From Spirochaetaceae bacterium (GTDB taxonomy: Bacteria; Spirochaetota; Spirochaetia; Treponematales; Treponemataceae): a stretch of 44,686 bases of DNA. Numbering within the stretch: position 1 is the stretch's first letter; the number at the start of each line of letters is the position of its first letter. Shown one piece after another: positions 16,895 through 24,088 of the stretch. Below the pieces are notes generated by a model. The model searched no databases and had not been told where the DNA came from. It saw nothing but the letters and a program-made list of their open reading frames with translations. The stretch lies in NCBI GenBank assembly GCA_017936345.1, contig JAGBFT010000120.1:1-44686 (forward strand), in the 5' to 3' direction. The position numbers were made by a program, and so were the translations under genes.

Positions 16895-17836
16895 TTATGC
16901 CTTGCGGGATGCCTTGAGGCGATCCTTAAAGTTGCTGTACAGCAAATTGATTACAATGATGATAACCATACCCATAAGAATTTGCACTACTGCGATTGCA
17001 TTTGCCCGTCCAAACTGGGCACGGGGACTAACAATCGCCAGCTCACGGATAATATAGCTAATGCTGTAGGTTCCTGCCGCACCCTTGGTCAAGAAAAAGA
17101 CCTCGTTGTACAACAAGAATCCAGATGTTGCCGCAAGGATAGATACAGTTCTCAGGGTGTCTTTAATCATGGGTAGGGTAATATACCAGTTAAGGCGTAA
17201 ACCACTCACTCCATCAAGGATGGCAGCTTCCCGAACTTCCTCAGGAATTGCCATGATATTTCCTAAAATCATGAGGGTGGTAGTTCCAGTAAAGAAGATA
17301 TAGGCACAGGTCATGGCAATAAATGCCGGTCCATTCAACAAGAGAATATTTTCTTTAAATCCGGGTGAAAACAATTCAATGACAGGATTTACAATGCCAT
17401 AGGTAGGATTATACAACTGACGGAACAGGAGTCCCATAGCAGCAGATGAAATCATACAGGGGATAATGTAGATATTACGAATGAGTTTTGTACCCCGCAT
17501 TTTTCTGGAGAAAGCCAAAGCCATGAGGGTGGAGATAGGAATTTGCACAACAACAGCTAGCAAGGCCCACAAAGAAGAGTTTCGGAAGGCTTCCCAGAAA
17601 AAGGGATACTCCATAAAAATATATTTATAGTTGTTCCACATTTCGTCAAAGCCCCAAAACTGAGGATTTGCCAGGTTTGTGTAATCCCACTTGCACATTG
17701 AAGTATAAAATACTGTAACAATGGGATACAGGTAGAACAAGCAAAAGGCCACCAAGGTGGGTGCCAAGAAAAATGCGATGAAGCCACTGCGCTTCCATTG
17801 GAGGGGGTTCTGTTTCAACCCGGGTTTTGTAGCCAT
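16895..17836 (-). CDS. Carbohydrate ABC transporter permease (MalF type)
   Basis: About 313 residues with six membrane helices starting near residue 18. The ATPase-contact loop reads 'EEVREAAILDGVSGLRLNWY' then 'ITLPMIKDTL'. The frame can open at a TTG at 17842, but the ATG at 17836 has AAGGAG 6 bases upstream and is preferred. It forms the channel with the next permease, whose gene starts about 12 bases later. A terminator-like hairpin precedes it and separates it from the binding-protein gene. Confidence 0.94.
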   Translation of the reverse strand: MATKPGLKQNPLQWKRSGFIAFFLAPTLVAFCLFYLYPIVTVFYTSMCKWDYTNLANPQFWGFDEMWNNYKYIFMEYPFFWEAFRNSSLWALLAVVVQIPISTLMALAFSRKMRGTKLIRNIYIIPCMISSAAMGLLFRQLYNPTYGIVNPVIELFSPGFKENILLLNGPAFIAMTCAYIFFTGTTTLMILGNIMAIPEEVREAAILDGVSGLRLNWYITLPMIKDTLRTVSILAATSGFLLYNEVFFLTKGAAGTYSISYIIRELAIVSPRAQFGRANAIAVVQILMGMVIIIVINLLYSNFKDRLKASRKA

Positions 17837-17852
17837 ATCCAACTCCTTACCA

Positions 17853-17898
17853 TAAAAAAAGGGGCTAGCTGCAAGGTCAAGACCTCCCAGACAGCCCC
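17853..17898 (-). terminator. Attenuator-like terminator after the binding-protein gene
   Basis: On the minus strand GGGGCT (17898-17893) pairs with AGCCCC (17866-17861), enclosing an inner AGGTC-AA-GACCT stem. A run of seven T residues follows (17860-17854). It lies between the binding-protein stop and the permease start. Partial readthrough would give more binding protein than permease, as in many ABC operons. Confidence 0.75.
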
Positions 17899-17922
17899 AT
17901 ATTCCAACTGATTAATCAGCTA

Positions 17923-19194
17923 TTAGCCAACAATAGCAATCAATTCCTGCTGCAGGCGAGCAAAACGACCCTCAATGTCAGCACCAGCAACGGCACACTC
18001 CATCAAGGCGTTGATGATGGCAGTCTGAACATCCTGTCCCCAAGGGGTGGACAAGCAGATAACGATATTGTCTGCATCAGCAACCATACCGATAGCAGCG
18101 GCAAGTTTCTTTGTTGCAACGTCTGAGCTTGTGGCTGCCAAAGCGTTTACATCAACAGTCTCGTTACAAGGAGCAGCCTGAACCTGCAAGAAAATCTTTT
18201 CCTGAACTTCTGGACTTACCATGTACTTGAGGAACTCGAGTGCGACTTCTTTCTTTGCGTCGCTCATGTTGTTGGCGATTGTAATACCGCCACTTGCTGT
18301 AGAGATTGATACGCTACCGGGGAAGATGGCAGGCTCAATTGCATCCTTCAATGAAGCATCGATGGAACCAGCATTCCATACACCATTGTGAAGAACAGCA
18401 ACAATACCATTGGTGTTAAAGTCAGCCATCATGTTACCGATGTCAACAGTGGTATGGGCAGAACCATTAGCCTGATCCAACCTGGCTGTTTCAATAAAGG
18501 CATTCTTAAATGCAGCGCTGTTGATGCCATCCTTGGTCAAAGCACCATTCAGCAAGGCACGGCCTTCAGCAGTTGTAGCCAGCTTGGAGTTCAAAATCAT
18601 TACAGAACCCTGTCCAGCGATATAACCATAGGAACCATCGTTCAATGCACGAACCTTTTCCATGGCAGCGGCAAAACCTTCCCATGTATTCATGGAAGCA
18701 ATATCCACACCAGCCCGCTCCAAGATGGCTGTGTTGTACCATGTTCCGCGGCTTTCCAACTGGTCGTGTACAGTGTACAACTTTCCATTGACCATGTTCT
18801 GGTCGTAGTTGATTCCAACTGCATCCTGCAGACCATTGGCATCAATGTAGGGCTTCAGGTCCATGACAAGGCCCTGACTGATGGCAGAAGGGGGAACAGG
18901 CTGACCGATGTCTACGATGTCAGGGAAATTTCCACCAGCAATAGCAGCCATGGTGATGTCATAGCGGTTTTCAACTGGGATGGGCTTGAACTTTACAGGA
19001 CCATCAGCATAGCGGGCGGCAAATGCATCGTAAATATCACGCATTGCCTTTGCAGGTGGCCATTCACTTTCAGCGTGATAAAAACCGTGATAGAATTCCA
19101 CCACCTCTTCTTTAGGGGCATCCTTTTTACCCCCAGCAAATACCATGCTACCAACCAGCAACAATGCTGTAATTGACAATAAAATCTTTTTCAT
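17923..19194 (-). CDS. Extracellular sugar-binding protein of the ABC transporter
   Basis: The 423-residue protein has a signal peptide of about 20 residues, probably cut after 'VFA' to leave a GGKKD start with no lipidated Cys. The rest matches family 1 sugar-binding proteins: 'AMRDIYDAF', 'NFPDIVDIG', 'LESRGTWYNTAILERAG', and a late 'MSDAKKEVALEFLKYMVSPE'. It delivers sugar to the two permeases encoded downstream. An AGGAGG site precedes the ATG. The second binding protein of this region (20007-21317) is a clear relative. Upstream lie an extended -10 element and 21-base-spaced repeats. Confidence 0.94.
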   Translation of the reverse strand: MKKILLSITALLLVGSMVFAGGKKDAPKEEVVEFYHGFYHAESEWPPAKAMRDIYDAFAARYADGPVKFKPIPVENRYDITMAAIAGGNFPDIVDIGQPVPPSAISQGLVMDLKPYIDANGLQDAVGINYDQNMVNGKLYTVHDQLESRGTWYNTAILERAGVDIASMNTWEGFAAAMEKVRALNDGSYGYIAGQGSVMILNSKLATTAEGRALLNGALTKDGINSAAFKNAFIETARLDQANGSAHTTVDIGNMMADFNTNGIVAVLHNGVWNAGSIDASLKDAIEPAIFPGSVSISTASGGITIANNMSDAKKEVALEFLKYMVSPEVQEKIFLQVQAAPCNETVDVNALAATSSDVATKKLAAAIGMVADADNIVICLSTPWGQDVQTAIINALMECAVAGADIEGRFARLQQELIAIVG

Positions 19195-19226
19195 GTTTCC
19201 TCCAACACTTATAACTTTGTATTTTA

Positions 19227-19235
19227 ATTTTAGCA
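19227..19235 (-). promoter_or_regulatory. Extended -10 promoter of the fucosidase transport operon
   Basis: On the minus strand TGCTAAAAT (19235-19227) is an extended -10 element, about 30 bases before the binding-protein ATG. No good -35 box exists at 17 bases, which fits a promoter needing an activator. Confidence 0.45.
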
Positions 19236-19240
19236 GAGGC

Positions 19241-19289
19241 GGTAAAAAAGGTTTGCAAATTTTTTACCTAATTTTGTACTTTTTTTACT
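19241..19289. promoter_or_regulatory. Candidate activator site with repeats 21 bases apart
   Basis: Plus-strand TTTG-N4-TTTTTTAC begins at 19252, and a near copy, TTTG-N4-TTTTTTTAC, begins at 19273: 21 bases or two helical turns apart. GGTAAAAAA (19241-19249) and TTTTTTACC (19260-19268) also form an inverted repeat over the first copy. It lies directly upstream of the -10 element, where AraC-type regulators usually bind tandem sites. The AraC-type regulator gene at 23270 is a natural candidate (inference). Confidence 0.4.
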
Positions 19290-19337
19290 TTTCAACAAAC
19301 TGCACAAACAGCAATAGTATATTTTCCAGCTAATCCT

Positions 19338-19346
19338 TGCTATATT
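19338..19346 (+). promoter_or_regulatory. Extended -10 promoter of the acetyltransferase gene
   Basis: TGCTATATT at 19338-19346 is an extended -10 element only 8 bases before the likely ATG at 19354. No ribosome-binding site is seen, so the transcript may be leaderless. Confidence 0.35.
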
Positions 19347-19353
19347 GATACTG

Positions 19354-20040
19354 ATGAAAGACAATTCTTATGCCAAAGTCAATGAATCTCCTAAAGCCTC
19401 TCAAGATTTTTTAATCAGAAAGGCAAAAGCTTCAGACTTGGATGCTATCGGAGACATTTGCCTTAAAACAGGTTTTTATGGAAGGGATGCCAGCCACCTT
19501 TTTAGCCAGCCAGAGATGATTGGAAGATACTGCGCCTTGCCCTACTACTCCTTTGACAGGGACTTTTGTCTTGTATTGGAAAAAAATAGGGAGGTTGCAG
19601 GCTACTGCATTGGAACCCCCAGCAGCAATTCCTTCTTTGAATGGATGGAAAGCTGCTGGCTTCCAGAGCTGCGTATCCAGTATCCCAAGGACAGCGCTAC
19701 CAAAAGCCTCCAAGAGCAACAGATTCTAGACGCAATCCACAGCAACGCCATTCCAGAGCCTGAGCCATGGCACAAGGACTACCCCGCTCATCTTCACATC
19801 AACCTGCTCCCGTCCGCACAAGGTAGTGGCTGGGGGAAAAAACTCATTTGCTCCATGTGGCAACTTTTAGCGGCAGCAGGAGCTGCGGGTGTTTTCCTAA
19901 GTATTTGGAAGCAAAATGCTGGTGCCGACGGATTTTATCGTGCCATGGGCTTTCAGGAGTTGGGTGAAACAGAAACAGGCCGCCTGTTCTGCAAGGATTT
20001 GAAGGACTATAATCCCAGTCTGGTTTCTTCCATCAGCTGA
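19354..20040 (+). CDS. GNAT-family acetyltransferase
   Basis: About 228 residues with the GNAT fold. The N-terminus 'FLIRKAKASDLDAIGDIC' is the first strand and helix, and the acetyl-CoA loop is in 'LLPSAQGSGWGKKLI' (a Q/R-x-x-G-x-G/A pattern with G-S-G-W-G-K). 'FYRAMGFQELG' is the usual closing strand. The stretch 'YPAHLHINLLPSAQG' resembles the acetyltransferase-like domain attached to O-GlcNAcases, which hints at a sugar- or protein-linked role. A TTG at 19345 could start a slightly longer protein; the ATG at 19354 is preferred. Its 3' end overlaps the convergent binding-protein gene by 34 bases. Confidence 0.83.
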   Translation: MKDNSYAKVNESPKASQDFLIRKAKASDLDAIGDICLKTGFYGRDASHLFSQPEMIGRYCALPYYSFDRDFCLVLEKNREVAGYCIGTPSSNSFFEWMESCWLPELRIQYPKDSATKSLQEQQILDAIHSNAIPEPEPWHKDYPAHLHINLLPSAQGSGWGKKLICSMWQLLAAAGAAGVFLSIWKQNAGADGFYRAMGFQELGETETGRLFCKDLKDYNPSLVSSIS

Positions 20041-21317
20041 GCCATTTGCCTTGCAGTAATTTTTCCGTCCAAATAGTCTGCTATGTTGTCGTTAAAGGCT
20101 GCTACTACCGCTTCGTGCCACAAGGAGTACACAGTGGAAACTTGAATCTGGGCCTTGTAAGCCTCTCCAAACGCCATTCCCAGCAAGGGATGGGCATCAC
20201 GAATCATTTCCACCTTGACGGCAGGATTCAGAGGAACCTGCAGGGTTTCCTCCATAATCCGGGTCTGCACTTCTTCGGAAAGAATATACTTCAAGAAATC
20301 CAGTGAGGCCTCTTGCTGCTTTGGAGAAGACATGGCGCTGATTACGTAGCCTTCTGACAGGGAAACGTAAGAAACTGTTACCCCATCAAGACCAGGGTAG
20401 GCGCTATAACCCAGATGTGGCTCCAAGTCGGTTCCAGCAAAGACAATATTATCCCATACCCCATTGAGAAAAAAAACCGAACGCCCTTCCTCAAAGGACT
20501 GACGGCCATCATTAATGCCCAAAGAAAAAATTTCTGGCCAAGACAGCTTTTTTAACTCCCGCAAATACCCCAGACATTCAATGAGGTTCTCATCAAGATA
20601 TCCTTGGGACAGCTGCCGAAGATAATCTTCCCCACCACGGCTGGCTAAAAGCGCAACAAAAATAGTGAGATACCGCTGGTGGTCCAGGGCAAAGGGCATA
20701 ATCTCCCTGTTTTCACGATCAGCCCATTCCACAAGCTCCTGGCACAGCTTCATAAACTCATCCCAGCTAGAAGGAAGGGACTGTCCCGGAGACAAGAGCC
20801 CCGCCTCCTCCAAAATTGTTCTGTTGTACCACAAGCCCTGTACTTCCATTGCATCGGGAATAGAGTACAGGGGCTGATTGTTTTCTACTTGACTTAACAG
20901 GGTGGGAGGAACACAGCCCCGTAGTTGCTCATCATGAAGAATATGGGGAGTAAGATTTAAGGCCGTTCCCTTGGCTGTAGCATTTGCAACATAAATTCCC
21001 CGTCCATTGGTACTGATAATCTCTGGCATTCTATCTACCGCCAACATATCGCAAGCCTTGTCTATCACTATGGAAATATCAGGAGCAGAGTCAATCACAA
21101 GGTTTACATCCGGTCGGGAATCTTGAAAGCCTTGGTAAATGTCCCTCATGGCAATATGGTCTGTACCATTTCCACCCCAGCCATGCATGAATTTTATTTC
21201 AACAGAGCTTTCCTGCGGCACAGACTTTTGACAAGATTGAACAGCAGCAAGAATCAACAAGACAACCATCAAGGACATTGAGAAAAGAATTAGTGAGGAA
21301 TGCCATCTATCCTTCAA
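20007..21317 (-). CDS. Orphan sugar-binding lipoprotein
   Basis: The 436-residue protein has a lipoprotein signal with Cys29 in 'VQSC', so it is membrane anchored. The body is a family 1 solute-binding fold: 'AMRDIYQGF', 'LWYNRTILEEAG' and 'PKQQEASLDFLKYILSEE' align with the transport-operon protein. It has no permeases of its own. The gene is divergent from the sensor kinase gene, which suggests it senses sugar for the kinase as XylFII does for LytS in Clostridium (known case; here inference). The start is TTG at 21317, with AAGGGG 7 bases upstream. It could instead be a second binding protein sharing the operon's permeases. Confidence 0.88.
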   Translation of the reverse strand: MKDRWHSSLILFSMSLMVVLLILAAVQSCQKSVPQESSVEIKFMHGWGGNGTDHIAMRDIYQGFQDSRPDVNLVIDSAPDISIVIDKACDMLAVDRMPEIISTNGRGIYVANATAKGTALNLTPHILHDEQLRGCVPPTLLSQVENNQPLYSIPDAMEVQGLWYNRTILEEAGLLSPGQSLPSSWDEFMKLCQELVEWADRENREIMPFALDHQRYLTIFVALLASRGGEDYLRQLSQGYLDENLIECLGYLRELKKLSWPEIFSLGINDGRQSFEEGRSVFFLNGVWDNIVFAGTDLEPHLGYSAYPGLDGVTVSYVSLSEGYVISAMSSPKQQEASLDFLKYILSEEVQTRIMEETLQVPLNPAVKVEMIRDAHPLLGMAFGEAYKAQIQVSTVYSLWHEAVVAAFNDNIADYLDGKITARQMAQLMEETRLGL

Positions 21318-21367
21318 TTTAACGCCCCTTTACAAAACCTTATCAAAAAAGTGATATTTATTTCCTT

Positions 21368-21396
21368 ATTTTGCCCCCAGATAGAGCTTTTGTCAA
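21368..21396 (-). promoter_or_regulatory. Predicted promoter of the orphan binding-protein gene
   Basis: On the minus strand a perfect TTGACA (21396-21391) and CAAAAT (21373-21368) are 17 bases apart. It lies back to back with the kinase promoter, with 14 bases between the two -35 boxes, so one regulator could control both. Confidence 0.5.
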
Positions 21397-21410
21397 TTCA
21401 TAAGAAAGTC

Positions 21411-21439
21411 TTATCACCTCCTTTATTCTGTGGTATAAT
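21411..21439 (+). promoter_or_regulatory. Predicted promoter of the kinase-regulator operon
   Basis: TTATCA (21411-21416) and a perfect TATAAT (21434-21439) are 17 bases apart. Transcription would begin at about 21446, shortly before the ATG at 21462. This supports that start over the longer upstream reading frame. Confidence 0.6.
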
Positions 21440-21461
21440 CGCTGGAAGGAACCTTGCAAAA

Positions 21462-23282
21462 ATGAAACCTAAACAGGGAAAATCACTTCGATTAAAAATA
21501 ATCATCCTCAACTGTTCCATTATTCTGGTTTCCCTTGCCCTTTTAATAAGTTTTTTGCTTTTTTCCATGAGCAATATCATTGGCTCCTACATTCAAGAGG
21601 ACATAGACTTTTTCCTTCAGGAAACGGGGACAAATCTAGAAACAAAAGCCCTTTTTGCAGAGGATATTATCCTTGATGTACGGAGGAATTCCACACTGCT
21701 GGATTTTTTTCAAAACTATAAACCCAACACAGAGGAGGTTCTGCAGGAATTTAGAACCGTGGCAAATTTGTACTCGGATAAAAACACAGACCTGGTCTCC
21801 TCACCCTTTCTTACCTCTGTGTATTTGCTGAGCCATAATGGACAGGTGGTGGCAACGCACTATTACCAGCGTCTTTTTAGCCAAGAGCTGGAGCTCACTT
21901 CAAGGATTATCAATTTTTATGCCCAATTTAAGGGGAATGGTCAAGATGTGCAGTTTTTTTCTGATGAGGATAGCATCCACGTTTTTCTCACTGTGTACAC
22001 AAATTTTATGCAGGACATGGGAACCATTGCCTTCTCTTTTAGCAAGGACACGATTTTTCAGTTGATGAGGTCTACAGAACGATACTCCCAAACGTTTTGG
22101 AGTCTTTTTAACAAGTATAATTATCATCTTATTGGAGAGGAGCAGTATGTTGAACAGGATGTGGTTCATGCCAATTTCCTTGAAACAACTCCTAGTCCCC
22201 TTACAATTACCATGAATGGGCAAGATTATCGCTATCACACTCAGAATTTACGTCTTGGACTAAAGGTTGTAATTGCAATTCCAGAAAATCAGTTGATGGG
22301 TTTGATTTTTCAGACCCTTGGTTCATATTTGATTTACACTATAATCTTGACAGTGGTAATTGTAGGACTTTCTGTCCTGCTGATTCTTAGACTCACGGTT
22401 CCCCTGAGGGAAATCGGAGAAAAAATCATCCTTGTAAAGGAAGGACAGTACGACACAAAGCTCCCAGAATACAATAGCCGTGAGTTCCAAGAAATTTCCA
22501 GCGTTTTTAACCAGATGACGGAACGCATTAATTATTTGATTACAGAAGTGTATCAAAAGAAGCTTTTGTTGCAGGACGTGGAGCTAAAATTTTTACAATC
22601 CCAGATGAATCCCCATTTTATGTTCAATGTATTGAACATGATTGCCATAAAAGCCCAATTGGACAAAAATCACGACATACACAAGATGATTACCGCCTTT
22701 TCACGGCTAGTACAGGCTACAATTTATCGCAAGGACAGGGAAAAGGTTTCGCTACGGCAGGAATTGGAATACGTGGAGTTCTATCTATTCCTTCAATGCA
22801 GCCGATATGAAGGAAGTTTATCCTACAATATCCAGCTGAAGGACGAAGACTTGCTGGACTGTCAGGTGCCAAAGCTCTGCATTCAATTTGTTGTAGAAAA
22901 TGCGGTGGTTCACGGCTTTGAGCCAAAGGATGGAAGCGGTCATGTGGATGTCCTTATAAACAAGCGTTCTTCCAAAAACATAGACATCCTGGAACTTGTT
23001 GTCCGGGACGATGGCGTTGGCTTTAAGGAAGAGTTTTTTAAAAAAGATGATTCAGATAATTCCCCACTGGAATTTGGCTCAAAAATCACCCTTCCCCTTG
23101 AAACTTCTCTGCAAGAAGAATTTTCCCACAAACACAATGGAGTTGGAATAAACAATCTGCATCAGGTCATTCAATTGTTTTATGGACAAGAATATGGACT
23201 TAGTATTTACAGCAAGCCAGAAAAGGGAACCACTGTAATTATTCGTATACCACAGGAACGGAAGGCATCATGTATAGAGTAA
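21462..23282 (+). CDS. Membrane sensor histidine kinase, LytS/YesM type
   Basis: With the ATG at 21462 the protein has 606 residues. Membrane helices are at about 12-35 and 285-310 and enclose a 250-residue extracellular sensor domain. A HAMP linker follows (about 310-360), then a coiled coil. The His_kinase domain has the phosphorylated H385 in 'QSQMNPHFMFNVLN'. The ATPase domain carries 'VVENAVVHGFEP' (N box), 'VRDDGVGF' and a final 'HNGVGINNLHQVI'. The frame could open at 21300, but that would place the start upstream of the TATAAT promoter and overlap the divergent gene. The response-regulator gene overlaps its end by 13 bases. Confidence 0.93.
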   Translation: MKPKQGKSLRLKIIILNCSIILVSLALLISFLLFSMSNIIGSYIQEDIDFFLQETGTNLETKALFAEDIILDVRRNSTLLDFFQNYKPNTEEVLQEFRTVANLYSDKNTDLVSSPFLTSVYLLSHNGQVVATHYYQRLFSQELELTSRIINFYAQFKGNGQDVQFFSDEDSIHVFLTVYTNFMQDMGTIAFSFSKDTIFQLMRSTERYSQTFWSLFNKYNYHLIGEEQYVEQDVVHANFLETTPSPLTITMNGQDYRYHTQNLRLGLKVVIAIPENQLMGLIFQTLGSYLIYTIILTVVIVGLSVLLILRLTVPLREIGEKIILVKEGQYDTKLPEYNSREFQEISSVFNQMTERINYLITEVYQKKLLLQDVELKFLQSQMNPHFMFNVLNMIAIKAQLDKNHDIHKMITAFSRLVQATIYRKDREKVSLRQELEYVEFYLFLQCSRYEGSLSYNIQLKDEDLLDCQVPKLCIQFVVENAVVHGFEPKDGSGHVDVLINKRSSKNIDILELVVRDDGVGFKEEFFKKDDSDNSPLEFGSKITLPLETSLQEEFSHKHNGVGINNLHQVIQLFYGQEYGLSIYSKPEKGTTVIIRIPQERKASCIE

Positions 23283-24085
23283 TAGCCGCTGACGATGAAC
23301 CCATGGTTCGAAAGGCTTTGGAAAACCTGATTGATTGGAAAAGTCTCAACTGCAATCTAGAATTTGTAGCTTCCAATGGGCAGGAGCTTTTGGACTATGC
23401 TGAAAAAAATCCTCCAGATATTGTTGTCACCGATATAAGTATGCCCCAGGCAGATGGTATTGCAGTGGCCAGGTTTATGCACCAAAACATGAGGCAGACA
23501 AAGGTTATCCTCCTGACCGCCTACGCAGACTTTTCCTACGCAAAACAAGCCATTAGTTATGGAGTGGTGGAGTACGTTACAAAAACGGGAGACTTTGGCG
23601 ATGTGGTGGAGGCAGTAAAAAAATCAATCCAACAGATAGAACAGGACAGAAAGGCCCAGGCTGCCCTACAAAACAGCTCCCAGGCCGCACGGCAATATAC
23701 CCATCTTATTACCCAGCTAAAACCAAATAGCCAGCAATTGCAGGAACAAAGGGGCGGCATAGACCTTGTTGTGGAAACAACACAATATATCAAGCAGCAT
23801 ATTGACGAGGCCATAACCCTAAACCAGATAGCCGCCTATATCGGAGTAAACGAAAGCTACCTCAGCCGAGTTTTTAGCAGCCGAACCGGAAGCACCATCA
23901 AGAATACCATCAATACAATCAAGATGGAAAAGGCAAAGGAGCTTTTGACAAACACGAATCTAAAGATTTATGAAATTGCCATGCAGCTGGGTTTAGAAAA
24001 CACCACCTATCTTTCTCGCCTTTTCCATCAATACACGGGCTGCACTCCCATGGAGTACAGGAATCAAAAGAAGAATATCCCGTAA
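23270..24085 (+). CDS. AraC-type response regulator (YesN type)
   Basis: The 271-residue protein has a receiver domain at 1-120: acidic pair D8-D9, phosphorylation site D55 in 'VVTDISMP', and T83 and K105 as switch residues. The Pro that usually follows the Lys is Thr here. Residues 165-268 hold two helix-turn-helix units: 'ITLNQIAAYIGVNESYLSRVF' split by the family turn, then 'KIYEIAMQLGLENTTYLSRLFHQ' likewise. It lacks the long middle region of full-size YesN proteins. It is translated from GGAAGG 4 bases before the ATG, overlapping the kinase gene. Target promoters probably include that of the transport operon at 19227-19289 (inference). Confidence 0.93.
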   Translation: MYRVIAADDEPMVRKALENLIDWKSLNCNLEFVASNGQELLDYAEKNPPDIVVTDISMPQADGIAVARFMHQNMRQTKVILLTAYADFSYAKQAISYGVVEYVTKTGDFGDVVEAVKKSIQQIEQDRKAQAALQNSSQAARQYTHLITQLKPNSQQLQEQRGGIDLVVETTQYIKQHIDEAITLNQIAAYIGVNESYLSRVFSSRTGSTIKNTINTIKMEKAKELLTNTNLKIYEIAMQLGLENTTYLSRLFHQYTGCTPMEYRNQKKNIP

Positions 24086-24088
24086 ATT

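Noticed and set aside
18388..19176. Plus-strand frame of 262 residues inside the binding-protein gene
   Set aside because: Antisense shadow of a well-matched solute-binding protein.
21300..21461. Upstream extension of the sensor kinase frame
   Set aside because: It lies before the TATAAT box and overlaps the divergent gene; the ATG at 21462 has a ribosome-binding site and leads straight into the membrane helix.
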